Shown: one piece after another, positions 34,029-41,696 of the stretch
Layout: each line of letters starts with the position of its first letter
Numbering within the stretch: position 1 is the first letter of the stretch
From: a candidate division WOR-1 bacterium RIFCSPLOWO2_02_FULL_46_20
GTDB lineage: Bacteria > Margulisbacteria > WOR-1 > O2-12-FULL-45-9
Direction of reading: 5' to 3'
DNA: 43,238 nt
NCBI GenBank assembly: GCA_001771365.1
Contig: METP01000059.1
Coordinates: 1-43,238, forward strand
Translations under genes and position numbers: made by a program
The notes under the pieces: model-generated
The model's database searches: none
Told to the model about the DNA's origin: nothing
Seen by the model: the letters and a program-made list of their open reading frames with translations, nothing else

Positions 34029-34034
34029 ATTATA
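34029..34034 (-). promoter_or_regulatory. holB extended -10 promoter, leaderless type
   Basis: Minus-strand TGTTATAAT is an extended -10 element; TATAAT occupies 34029-34034, eight bases before the holB ATG. No strong -35 box is present, which fits an extended -10 promoter. No ribosome binding site lies between it and the ATG. Confidence 0.6.
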
Positions 34035-34057
34035 ACACGAAAAAATGAAAATGAATA

Positions 34058-36007
34058 TTAACGCTTCACAGTATGAACATCGGAGATTTTACGGATAGCA
34101 ACAAGCACTTGATTAAGATGCGCCGCGTTCTTTATGTCCACTGTTAAACGCAAAAAAGCCGAGCTGCCGCGTTTAGTGGTAATCTGGGCCGAATACACAT
34201 TGGTTTGCGTTTCGGCAATTTCAGACAAAACCTCCTTAAGCACCCCCACCCTGTCAAAGGCTTCCACCTCTATCTCTACCGGAAAAAACGCTTCACCGTC
34301 TAGATTCCAATCAACTTTGACCATTTTATCCCTGGGAAATTTTTGCTTAATAACATTGTCACAATCCTGGCGATGGATGGCAACCCCTTTTCCCCGAGTC
34401 ACAAAGCCAACAATCTTTTCTCCGGGAATCGGCCGGCAACACTTCGAAAATTTGGCTAAAACATTGTTCAAGCCCGCCACAGTTACCAAACTCTTACTTT
34501 TACCCGGCGGCTTGGCAAGTTTAACCGATTTTACCTTCGGCGCCCCTTTGACACCTAATTCTTGCTTGGATTCCGGCAATTTAACCCCTTGTTGTTTTTT
34601 AAACCATCCCCTGATTTTAATTTTGGCAGAAGCAGTTCTGACAAACCTTAACCAGTCCTGGCTGGGGTTGTTTTTTTTACCGGTTAATATTTCAACAATG
34701 TCGCCATTTTTCAGCTCGTGATCCAGAGGCACAAGGCGGCCGTTTGCTTTGGCTCCCGTTGCGCGATGGCCCACCTCCGTATGAACTCGATAGGCAAAAT
34801 CAATAGGCGTAGCGCCCGGCGGTAAACCAAAAACATTTCCCTTTGGAGTAAAAACAAAAACCTCATCGACAAAAAGATCGATTTTGAGGCTCTCCATAAA
34901 ATCCTTGGCGTCTTTTAATTCATTTTGCCATTCCAGCATCTGCCTAAACCAGGACATTTTTTGATCCAAGTTTTTATCTGTCGCACCTTCTTTATAACGC
35001 CAGTGAGCCGCGATGCCATATTCGGAGACACGGTGCATCTCTTTGGTACGGATTTGCGTTTCGACAGGCCTGCCTGCTGGACCGATCACTGTAGTATGCA
35101 AAGATTGGTAACCATTAGACTTGGGCATAGCAATATAATCGCGAAACCTCCCGGGAATAGGTTTCCAGGCTGCGTGCAACACGCCTAAAACGGCATAACA
35201 CTCTTTGATCGTCTCCACAATTATCCTAATAGCAGTTAAATCGTAAATTTCGTCAAACTCCAAATTTTGATCGACCATTTTATGATAAATGCCGTAAAAA
35301 TGTTTGGGCCGGCCGTTAATTTGGACTTTGATATTAACTTTAGTCAGTATATCTATAGCCTGTTTAATAAATCCCTGAATATATTCCTCACGGTTATCAC
35401 GACGCTCGGCTATCTTCTTTTTTATCTCTTCATACTGGCTCGGCTCCAGCACTGCAAAAGCCAGATCCTCCAGCTCCCACTTTAGTTTCCACATACCCAG
35501 CCGATGGGCTAAGGGGGCAAAAATTTCGCGTGTTTCCAAAGCGGTCTCTTTTTGTTTTTCCGCCGGCAGATATTTTATTGTGCGCATATTATGGAGACGG
35601 TCCGCCAGCTTAATCACAATAATGCGAAAATCCTCACCCATGGCTACAAACATTTTGCGGAAGTTTTCTGCTTGTTGTACTTCGCGGCTGACAAAAGTTA
35701 ACTGGCTCAGTTTGGTAACCCCTTCCACCATTCTGGTTACTTCTTCACCAAAAATTTTAGCCAGCTCAATGCGGCTAACCTCGGCATCTTCAATGACATC
35801 GTGGAGAAAGGCCGCGGCAATGGTTAACGGGTCTTGCTCCAATTCAGCCAAGATGTGAGCAATAGCTAAAGGATGGATAAAAAATGGGTCGCCAGATAAT
35901 CTTTTATGCCTGGCGTGAGCATTTTTAGAAAACTCATAAGCCCGTCTCACAATCTCAAGATCAGCTTTGGGATTATATGATTTTATTTTTGCTTCTAGCT
36001 GATTCAT
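34058..36007 (-). CDS. relA: Bifunctional (p)ppGpp synthetase/hydrolase
   Basis: 649 residues: HD hydrolase domain (SGDPFFIHPLAIAHILAELE, FLHDVIEDAEV and LADRLHNMRTIKYLP), synthetase domain (DLTAIRIIVETIKECYAVLG, PKSNGYQSLHTTVIGP and VETQIRTKEMH), TGS domain (VFVFTPKGNVFGLPPGATPI) and C-terminal ACT domain. The HD and ED motifs are intact, so it should both make and degrade the alarmone. Shorter than the ~720-residue Rel of many bacteria. The start overlaps the aldolase stop by 4 bp, tying it to the yggS-to-relA operon. Confidence 0.95.
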   Translation of the reverse strand: MNQLEAKIKSYNPKADLEIVRRAYEFSKNAHARHKRLSGDPFFIHPLAIAHILAELEQDPLTIAAAFLHDVIEDAEVSRIELAKIFGEEVTRMVEGVTKLSQLTFVSREVQQAENFRKMFVAMGEDFRIIVIKLADRLHNMRTIKYLPAEKQKETALETREIFAPLAHRLGMWKLKWELEDLAFAVLEPSQYEEIKKKIAERRDNREEYIQGFIKQAIDILTKVNIKVQINGRPKHFYGIYHKMVDQNLEFDEIYDLTAIRIIVETIKECYAVLGVLHAAWKPIPGRFRDYIAMPKSNGYQSLHTTVIGPAGRPVETQIRTKEMHRVSEYGIAAHWRYKEGATDKNLDQKMSWFRQMLEWQNELKDAKDFMESLKIDLFVDEVFVFTPKGNVFGLPPGATPIDFAYRVHTEVGHRATGAKANGRLVPLDHELKNGDIVEILTGKKNNPSQDWLRFVRTASAKIKIRGWFKKQQGVKLPESKQELGVKGAPKVKSVKLAKPPGKSKSLVTVAGLNNVLAKFSKCCRPIPGEKIVGFVTRGKGVAIHRQDCDNVIKQKFPRDKMVKVDWNLDGEAFFPVEIEVEAFDRVGVLKEVLSEIAETQTNVYSAQITTKRGSSAFLRLTVDIKNAAHLNQVLVAIRKISDVHTVKR

Positions 36008-36669
36008 CTATTGCGACTACGGTTGCGGCTGCGATCCATTACTCCAAGGGCGGGTGGAATAGCAGGTTTACGTTGTGGCGGCCTGCCCAGCTCTCTCTCC
36101 CTATCTCTAGGCGCGGACCTGCCGCCAGAAGCTCGCACCGCCACAGTTACTTTACAAGAATTTTCTAAGGCTGAGGTGCGTTTGTACGCTTCTTCAAGAT
36201 TATCTCCAATGGCAAAACTTCCGTGCCCTTTTAAGACAGCCACTACATTTTCATTACCTAGAAAGGCTGGAAGCATACGCGCGGTTTCTTCGGAACCAAT
36301 GCTGCTGCGCACTCTCAAAATAGGTGCGGATTTAAAAACAAATGTCCCTTCCGCATCCTGCGGCACAATTTTGTTGTCGGTTATAGAAACAGCAATAGTG
36401 TTGGCCGGATGGGCATGGACAATTGCTTTGGCTCCACTCTGTTTATAAACCGCGCGATGGGCATTAATTTCTCTTGAAGCAGAGCTGTCTTGCTCACCGG
36501 CTTCAAGCCCCACTTCAACAATATCTTTTTCCCGTAAATCCCCCAACATAGCATCCCGATGTGTAATAAAGACCTTGTCCCCTTCACGCACACTTATATT
36601 GCCACCACAAGCATCAACCAACCCTTCCTGAAACAGCAACTTTCCGATCCTTCTAAATTCTTCAAACAT
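36004..36669 (-). CDS. Class II aldolase/adducin family protein
   Basis: 221 residues from ATG 36669 (MFEEFRRIGKLLFQEGLVDA); GGGAGG lies five to six bases upstream, so the track's start at 36744 is rejected. ACGGNISVREGDKVFITHRD and AIVHAHPANTIAVSITDNKI are the class II aldolase (fuculose/ribulose phosphate aldolase, adducin head) motifs with zinc-binding His pair; LKGHGSFAIGDNLEEAYKRT carries the last His. The C-terminal ~42 residues are an unusual Arg/Pro-rich tail ending RSRNRSRNR. Beside pfkB it may act on a phosphorylated sugar or nucleoside fragment, as in salvage routes; substrate unknown. Confidence 0.85.
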   Translation of the reverse strand: MFEEFRRIGKLLFQEGLVDACGGNISVREGDKVFITHRDAMLGDLREKDIVEVGLEAGEQDSSASREINAHRAVYKQSGAKAIVHAHPANTIAVSITDNKIVPQDAEGTFVFKSAPILRVRSSIGSEETARMLPAFLGNENVVAVLKGHGSFAIGDNLEEAYKRTSALENSCKVTVAVRASGGRSAPRDRERELGRPPQRKPAIPPALGVMDRSRNRSRNR

Positions 36670-36703
36670 TTTTACCTCCCTACCCCGAGCAAAGTCGAGG
36701 GGC
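36670..36703 (-). repeat. Hairpin repeat in pfkB-aldolase gap
   Basis: The 34-bp gap between pfkB stop and aldolase ATG holds CCCCTCGACTTTGCTCGGGG, a short stem-loop ending just before GGGAGG. The same kind of unit (translating as PLDFARGR) is a widespread short repeat in uncultured bacterial genomes. It could modulate access to the ribosome binding site. Confidence 0.5.
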
Positions 36704-37603
36704 CTAAAACTCGGTAAAACGCCGAAATTCTTCAACTCGCGCACTGATTTCTTCCGGCCGCAAACTCTTCATTCGATCCAAACTGAAATCTTCAACATTG
36801 AACGACGCCATGGTTGACCCAATAATAATGGCGCGGCGAATATTAGCCTGGGAAATATCCCCCGTTTTGGCCAGATAACCGATAAACCCACCGGCGAAAG
36901 AATCGCCGGCCCCGGTTGGATCGCGCAATATATCCTGAGGATAGGCTGGAGCGGAAAAATGGACTCCATCGGAAAAAAGCAAAGCGCCGTGCTCGCCTTT
37001 TTTGATAATAACAGTTTTGACTCCCAGTTTTAAAAGTTTGGCCGCGGCGACAGGAATATTGGGTGTCTCCATAAACTGCCTGACCTCCCCATCGTTCATT
37101 AAAACAATATCAGCCCGCTTAATTACCTTCTCCAGGGCTTCACGTTTAGTCTCGATCCAAAAGTTCATGGTATCCATGGCCACTAATTTTGGTTTAGTCA
37201 GCTGGTCCAAAACTTTTAACTGCAATTTCGGATCCAGATTAGCCAGAAAAACATATTCGGCATCTTTTAATTTATCCGGCACCCTGGGATCAAAAAGGCT
37301 GATAACATTTAATTTGGTATCTTTAGTATGGGCTTGATTCATGTCGTATTCATAGTAACCAGACCAGCGGAAAGTTTCTCCCGGCAAAATTTGAATCCCG
37401 CTCACATCGATATTTTTCGATTTCAGGAAATCAAAATGTTCTTTGGGAAAATCAGACCCGGCCACCCCTATCATCGCGGTTTTGGCATGAAAACTGGCTG
37501 AGATTGAGGCATGAATCGCCGATCCTCCCAGGATATCCTTTTTCTTGCCAAAAGGCGTTTCGATCGTATCCAAACCTATGGAACCGACTATCAAAACCGT
37601 CAT
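36704..37603 (-). CDS. PfkB-family carbohydrate/nucleoside kinase
   Basis: 299 residues. LIVGSIGLDTIETPFGKKKD and ILGGSAIHASISA form the N-terminal PfkB signature; the C-terminal catalytic motif is DPTGAGDSFAGGFIGYL with the base Asp. It resembles the adenosine/ribokinase group; the exact substrate is unclear. GGAGG is seven bases before the ATG. It lies between yggT and the aldolase gene on the same strand. Confidence 0.92.
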   Translation of the reverse strand: MTVLIVGSIGLDTIETPFGKKKDILGGSAIHASISASFHAKTAMIGVAGSDFPKEHFDFLKSKNIDVSGIQILPGETFRWSGYYEYDMNQAHTKDTKLNVISLFDPRVPDKLKDAEYVFLANLDPKLQLKVLDQLTKPKLVAMDTMNFWIETKREALEKVIKRADIVLMNDGEVRQFMETPNIPVAAAKLLKLGVKTVIIKKGEHGALLFSDGVHFSAPAYPQDILRDPTGAGDSFAGGFIGYLAKTGDISQANIRRAIIIGSTMASFNVEDFSLDRMKSLRPEEISARVEEFRRFTEF

Positions 37604-37637
37604 TTAGTTCCCTCCAATCATTCTTTATAAATTGCGG

Positions 37638-37895
37638 TTATAACAATATTTTTAAGATGAGCTGGTGCACAATCCAAAGTAGAATAATAACAACAAAAGG
37701 AGACACGTCCATTCCCAAACGCAAGGGTGGTAAGCCCACGCGGACGACGGAAAGGAGCGGTTCAGTTGACAAATAGACCGGCTTAATTAACGGGTTCTCC
37801 CGGCTGTGCGCAATCCAGGGCAGCACAGCCCGCAGAGCCAGGAAAATATAATATATTGAAAACAAAAAATTAATTACGAAAACTATGAAGTCCAT
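37638..37895 (-). CDS. YggT family membrane protein
   Basis: 85 residues with two membrane helices: VFVINFLFSIYYIFLALRAV and a C-terminal VVIILLWIVHQLILKILL, and the conserved linker NPLIKPVYLSTEPLLSVVR. YggT/YlmG proteins occur beside sepF in Gram-positive bacteria and cyanobacteria and influence nucleoid or septum organisation. It overlaps proC by 13 bp. Confidence 0.92.
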   Translation of the reverse strand: MDFIVFVINFLFSIYYIFLALRAVLPWIAHSRENPLIKPVYLSTEPLLSVVRVGLPPLRLGMDVSPFVVIILLWIVHQLILKILL

Positions 37896-38692
37896 TTTTT
37901 TGAAATAATCTTTGATTTGTTTGCCGCGGCAACCACCGCTCGGCTTAGGGCTTGTTTGACTCTGGCCTTTTTGATAATTTTTAAGCCCTCGACGGTTGTG
38001 CCTCCCTTTGAGGCAACCATCTCACGCAGCTCTTTGGGCGATTTTCCGGTTTTTTTGACGGTAGTCGCTGCGCCAAGCACAGTTTGCACGGCAAGCTTTG
38101 TGGCAATGGCCCTGGGCAGGCCGGCCGCCACCCCCCCGCCAATCAGCGCGTCTATCGTTTCGTAGACAAAGGCCGGTCCAGAACCGGAAAGTCCGGTAAC
38201 CGCGTCCATCCACTTCTCTGGCACACCAATCACCTTTCCAACTGCTTTAAAGATGGCCTCTACTTTTTTGTATTGCCTGCCGCTAACCAAATTATCCTTA
38301 GCCAAAGCCGTAATACCCATGCCGACTAAGCAGGGATTATTAGGCATGGCTCTAATAATTGGCAGCCCAGGCAGTTTCTTCCGCAAATAACCAAGTGGAA
38401 TCCCTGCGACAATTGAAACCAGTAGTGGCAAAACTTGCTTTGTTTTCCCAAGTTGCGGAGCAAGCTCTGCGACTACGACACCAACACCCTGAGGTTTCAC
38501 AGCTAAAACAACAATCTCACCCTTAGCAAACGCCTCCTGATTATCTTTGGCAAGCCCAATCTTATATTTCTTTTTGAGATAACCAAGCCGCCGCTTGCTA
38601 ACATCCGCAGCCATAATGTTTGACGGTAAATCCAGCTTAGAGATTATGGCCTCGGCCATCTTCCCCGCGCCGACAAAAGCAATGATTGTCAT
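37883..38692 (-). CDS. proC: Pyrroline-5-carboxylate reductase
   Basis: 269 residues, full length. Last step of proline synthesis. IIAFVGAGKMAEAIISKLDL is the NAD(P) fold; VLAVKPQGV, RAMPNNPCLVGMGITAL and the C-terminal signature GSGPAFVYETIDALIGGGVA / VASKGGTTVEGL are canonical. ATGA overlap with sepF. proC is a frequent member of the yggS-sepF-yggT cluster. Confidence 0.96.
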   Translation of the reverse strand: MTIIAFVGAGKMAEAIISKLDLPSNIMAADVSKRRLGYLKKKYKIGLAKDNQEAFAKGEIVVLAVKPQGVGVVVAELAPQLGKTKQVLPLLVSIVAGIPLGYLRKKLPGLPIIRAMPNNPCLVGMGITALAKDNLVSGRQYKKVEAIFKAVGKVIGVPEKWMDAVTGLSGSGPAFVYETIDALIGGGVAAGLPRAIATKLAVQTVLGAATTVKKTGKSPKELREMVASKGGTTVEGLKIIKKARVKQALSRAVVAAANKSKIISKKWTS

Positions 38693-39132
38693 CTAGAAAA
38701 AAACGTTTCCCGTTTTTCCTGGCTAAAGGCTATTTCTTCTTCCAGAGAGGACCTATCGTCCGCGGAGGTTATGGCTATGTTATTGGGCGTATAAAGAAAT
38801 ATTGATTCCCCTATTTTCATCATGTGCCCATCAATCGCGTAAGCAGTACCGCAGACAAAGTCGATTAAGCGCGTTCCTTCGCTGGGATCGAGATGCTTTA
38901 AGCTTATAATAACTGGCGAGCCACCACGAAGACGGGTTGAGATATTCAAAGAATCTTCGTAAACTTTCGGTTCATAGAATATTATTTCAACTCCTCCGGA
39001 TTCCCCTCTCGCTTCTTTTTTAGCTTTCAAAAGTGTGCTCATTTCCAGCTGTTGCCCATAGCCCCGATCTTCTTCTCCCTCTTCGTCAAGCCCAATAAAC
39101 GCCTTTGCCCTTCTTAAAATACTTTCAACCAT
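38689..39132 (-). CDS. sepF: Cell division protein SepF
   Basis: 147 residues. An N-terminal amphipathic segment (MVESILRRAKAFIGL) for membrane binding, an acidic linker (DEEGEEDRGYG), and the SepF core: VYEDSLNISTRLRGGSPVII, DPSEGTRLIDFVCGTAYAID and FLYTPNNIAITS. SepF links FtsZ filaments to the membrane. A GGAG is ten bases before the ATG. Its presence supports relationship to Cyanobacteria/Gram-positive lineages rather than Proteobacteria. Confidence 0.95.
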   Translation of the reverse strand: MVESILRRAKAFIGLDEEGEEDRGYGQQLEMSTLLKAKKEARGESGGVEIIFYEPKVYEDSLNISTRLRGGSPVIISLKHLDPSEGTRLIDFVCGTAYAIDGHMMKIGESIFLYTPNNIAITSADDRSSLEEEIAFSQEKRETFFSR

Positions 39133-39159
39133 TTACTATCAACTCCTTTCCCTCCTCCG

Positions 39160-39855
39160 CTAGAGCTTCGGAGGGCGTTGCCCAAAAATAGCCCGGCCAA
39201 GCCTGATCATATTCGAGCCTTCCTGGATAGCTATTTCAAAATCATCGGTCATACCCATAGAGAGATACTTCATCTTAACATTGGGAAGGTTTAATTTTTT
39301 AATTTCTTCGCTCAAGGTTTTCAACTTCTTAAAACAGGGACGAGTTTTTTCCGGATCGGCCGCCATCGGGGCGATAGTCATCAAGCCCTGGACTTGAATG
39401 CTAGCAAATCCGCTGATAAGTTGCAATAGTTTCACTGCTTCTTCCGGCTTCACCCCGTATTTCGTCGCTTCCCCCGACGTATTAACCTCAATCAAAATCG
39501 GGGTTCGTCTCTCGCCAATCGTCCGTCGTCTGTCGTCTATTTCCTTCGCCAGTCGCTCCGAATCCACTGATTGAATTAAATTAAATTTTTCCAACGCTTG
39601 TTTAACTTTATTTCTCTGCAAATGGCCAAGCATATGCCAGGTAACGTTTGGATATTTTTGCTTCAGAGCCTCATTTTTTGGGATTGCTTCCTGAATCTTG
39701 TTTTCGCCAACGTCGGTTATGCCGGCTTGGATAGCTTGTTCAATCAATTCAACCGGAATAGTTTTAGTAACTGCGATTAATTTAATATCCTGGGGATCAC
39801 GGCCAAGCGATTTGATCCTTTCACGAATATTCCGCAGGTTTTCTTTAATTGACAC
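39160..39855 (-). CDS. PLP homeostasis protein YggS
   Basis: 232 residues from GTG 39855 (VSIKENLRNIRERIKSLGRD); the track's start at 39939 would read through the promoter. PLP-binding lysine in KLIAVTKTIPVELIEQAI, then GENKIQEAIPKNEALKQKYP, WHMLGHLQRNKVK, IEVNTSGEATKYG, GLMTIAPMA and LSMGMTDDFEIAIQEGSNMIRLG are the YggS/PLPBP motifs. A low-complexity DDRRRTIGERRTP patch replaces the usual helix before the LIEVN strand. TATAAT ends ten bases upstream. It heads the yggS-sepF-proC-yggT-pfkB-aldolase-relA operon. Confidence 0.95.
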   Translation of the reverse strand: MSIKENLRNIRERIKSLGRDPQDIKLIAVTKTIPVELIEQAIQAGITDVGENKIQEAIPKNEALKQKYPNVTWHMLGHLQRNKVKQALEKFNLIQSVDSERLAKEIDDRRRTIGERRTPILIEVNTSGEATKYGVKPEEAVKLLQLISGFASIQVQGLMTIAPMAADPEKTRPCFKKLKTLSEEIKKLNLPNVKMKYLSMGMTDDFEIAIQEGSNMIRLGRAIFGQRPPKL

Positions 39856-39878
39856 CCTGGCGAGTATTATAGCATAAT
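39849..39878. promoter_or_regulatory. Face-to-face near-leaderless promoters, yggS / sorting-domain gene
   Basis: Plus strand: TTGACA (39849-39854), 18 bp, CATAAT (39873-39878), eight bases, ATG 39887. Minus strand: extended -10 TGCTATAAT with TATAAT at 39866-39871, ten bases, GTG 39855. The -10 boxes lie one base apart on opposite strands and the plus -35 box overlaps the yggS start codon. Confidence 0.66.
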
Positions 39879-39886
39879 TAGATACA

Positions 39887-40216
39887 ATGAAACATTTAAG
39901 CTGGTTGTGTGTTTTTCTCATCGCCGTCACCCTCATCAACTACCCCAATCCCTTTAATCCCAAGGGGAACGAAATAACAACCTTTGAATGTACCACCGAC
40001 ACAACAGCCGAAGCCTTTTTGCACATATACGATATGGCGGCGCGCAGGATATTGCGCAAAGCCTTCAACCTCCAGGGCGGAACGGCAGTAAAAACCACCT
40101 GGAACGGTTATAGCGACTACAATGAACAAGTCGGCAACGGCCTTTATCTCTATCAAATTATCGATATTGCTAATAATCGGGTTGGAAAAGGTAAAATATG
40201 GGTCGTCAACCAATAA
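39887..40216 (+). CDS. Stand-alone FlgD-Ig/T9SS-like C-terminal sorting domain with signal peptide
   Basis: 109 residues. A signal sequence (MKHLSWLCVFLIAVTL) is followed directly by NYPNPFNPKGNEITTFECTT, LHIYDMAARRILRKAF, KTTWNGYSDYNEQVGNGLYL and YQIIDIANNRVGKGKIWV. This is the pattern of the FlgD_ig/type IX sorting-like module ('YPNPFNP...IYD..G......WDG....G..V..G.Y.Y'), which normally sits at the C-terminus of large secreted proteins. Here it is the whole mature protein. The start is predicted leaderless. The PorV-like gene overlaps its end by 19 bp. Confidence 0.82.
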   Translation: MKHLSWLCVFLIAVTLINYPNPFNPKGNEITTFECTTDTTAEAFLHIYDMAARRILRKAFNLQGGTAVKTTWNGYSDYNEQVGNGLYLYQIIDIANNRVGKGKIWVVNQ

Positions 40217-41202
40217 CGATCTTCACAACGGCGATGGTGGTCTTGCTCTGTACAACCCTCAACGCCCGGACCACATTTGATCCGTTGTCCATCGGGGTTG
40301 GCGCCAGGGCCCTGGGCATGGGGAAGGCTTACATTGCGGTGGCCGAGGATGGGGACACTATTTTCAACAACCCCGCTGGTTTAGGAGAGATCGACTCCTT
40401 TCAATTTACCAGCATGTCCGGCAGCATTTTAGAAGATTTAACATATACTGTCCTTGGTGGGATTTATCCCACAGGAGGAAAAAGCGCTGTAGGAATAGGT
40501 TATGTTTCAGCCTCGGTGGCTGGCATAGCCATGCGTGATTCGGCTGGAAATTTCCTGGCAAACTCTGATTATAGCAACAGTGTTTTTCTCTTTTCGTTTG
40601 GCAGAAAATTATCAGAAAAATTCTCTCTGGGAGCAAATTTAAAATATTTTTCACAAACCGGCTCTGCCTACAACAACGGCAACGGGACAGGGCTAAATCT
40701 TGATGTGGGCGTACTGCAAAGCGGCTTGGGCTGGCTCTCGCTGGGGGCTGTCGGCCAAAACCTTTTCAGCTCCGGAAAAATTTCATATAAAAATGGAGAA
40801 GAAGAAACCTTCCCCCTAACTCTTAAAGTTGGCGCAAAAATGCACATCCTGGGGCAACAATTTACCGCGGCAGTCTTTTCTCCCACAAAATTAAACATAG
40901 TTCTCGACGCGGACGTACGCTTGCAAGGCACGAAACCAACAACTATTCACGCCGGAGCGGAATTCTCCCCCTCCCCATTGTTAGCTCTCCGAGCCGGGGT
41001 CGACCAATCCCCCTTACCTGGCGGCATACAAAACAACCTTACTTCGGGCATAAGCCTTAAACTGGCTGGCATAGGTTTTCACTACGCCTATCATACTTAT
41101 ACCGAAATTTCAGCAAATTCTACTCATTATTTCTCACTTTCCTTCGATGACCGGGGTTGGCCAATAGAAGGCCCACCGGAAATCATCCTGGGCATGAACT
41201 GA
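40198..41202 (+). CDS. PorV/PorQ-like outer-membrane beta-barrel protein
   Basis: 334 residues. A signal peptide (MGRQPITIFTTAMVVLLCTT ending LNA) precedes GVGARALGMGKAYIAVAEDG and TIFNNPAGLGE, the hallmark N-terminus of PorV/PorQ (UPF0164-like) barrels; alternating beta strands follow to the end (THYFSLSF). PorV in Bacteroidetes shuttles type IX secretion substrates; whether that applies here is unknown. AAAGG lies five bases before the ATG, inside the sorting-domain gene, so the two are co-translated. Confidence 0.82.
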   Translation: MGRQPITIFTTAMVVLLCTTLNARTTFDPLSIGVGARALGMGKAYIAVAEDGDTIFNNPAGLGEIDSFQFTSMSGSILEDLTYTVLGGIYPTGGKSAVGIGYVSASVAGIAMRDSAGNFLANSDYSNSVFLFSFGRKLSEKFSLGANLKYFSQTGSAYNNGNGTGLNLDVGVLQSGLGWLSLGAVGQNLFSSGKISYKNGEEETFPLTLKVGAKMHILGQQFTAAVFSPTKLNIVLDADVRLQGTKPTTIHAGAEFSPSPLLALRAGVDQSPLPGGIQNNLTSGISLKLAGIGFHYAYHTYTEISANSTHYFSLSFDDRGWPIEGPPEIILGMN

Positions 41203-41219
41203 GGTCCAGTTAGGCCCAG

Positions 41220-41370
41220 TTCCGCAAAATTATCATTTAAAATGCGACACCCTGTATACTTTCTAAGGGGTTAAACCTGAAGAAAGGGGTGTTGGCAAAT
41301 GAATCGTTACACAATGTTCGAAGTGGCTTGGGAATTGCACCTGGCGGGCCTAAAGCCAGCGGGAGAATAG
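41220..41370 (+). mobile_element. Insertion-sequence left end with transposase N-terminal fragment
   Basis: ATG 41299 with AAAGGGG upstream begins MNRYTMFEVAWELHLAGLKP, then AGE and TAG at 41368-41370. The reading resembles the helix-turn-helix N-terminus of IS481/IS3-like transposases; the rest is missing. Upstream ~80 bases (GCGACACCCTGTATACTTTC) may be the element's left end. It meets the PAS fragment at the CCAGCGGG near 41356. Confidence 0.45.
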
Positions 41371-41696
41371 GTGACGCCAATTTCAATTTCCAATGTACTG
41401 CCGTTTTTGCGGCGATGCCGGGTTTCAAAACGATCGGCTCCCTGCGCGATTACTTTCTTAATATGCGCTGCGGTCTCTTCCGCGTTCTCGGCCGCCTCCA
41501 GATCCCTCACGCTCATCTGCAGAAGTTCTTCGCGGCTGTAGCCGGTCATTTTACAATAGGCATCGTTGACATCCAGCAAGCGGCCTGCGGTGTCCGCCAG
41601 CCAGAAACCATCCAGGGCCGTCCGAATGATGTTGGCGTAAAATTCTGACTCAGGCATGGTTAAGCGCCCTCCCGCTTCAAGCATGGTTGGCTCCAT
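41307..41696 (-). pseudogene. PAS-domain sensor fragment
   Basis: The 129-codon frame has a clear PAS domain: YANIIRTALDGFWLADTAGR, LLDVNDAYCKMTGYSREELL, then FETRHRRKNGSTLEIEIGVT YSPAG. At that point, where PAS proteins continue into 'G..F.F.RDITERK', the sequence switches to antisense transposase DNA (FRPARCNSQATSNIV). No kinase or other output domain remains. Higher G+C than the neighbours suggests transfer. Probably a relic of a sensor histidine kinase or cyclase. Confidence 0.8.

Noticed and set aside
34134-34721. 195-codon plus-strand ORF antisense to relA
   Set aside because: Shadow of the relA TGS/ACT region; low-complexity composition and no supporting start signal.
36670-36744. Longer aldolase start inside pfkB
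   Set aside because: The ATG at 36669 has GGGAGG at good spacing; the extension only translates a hairpin repeat.
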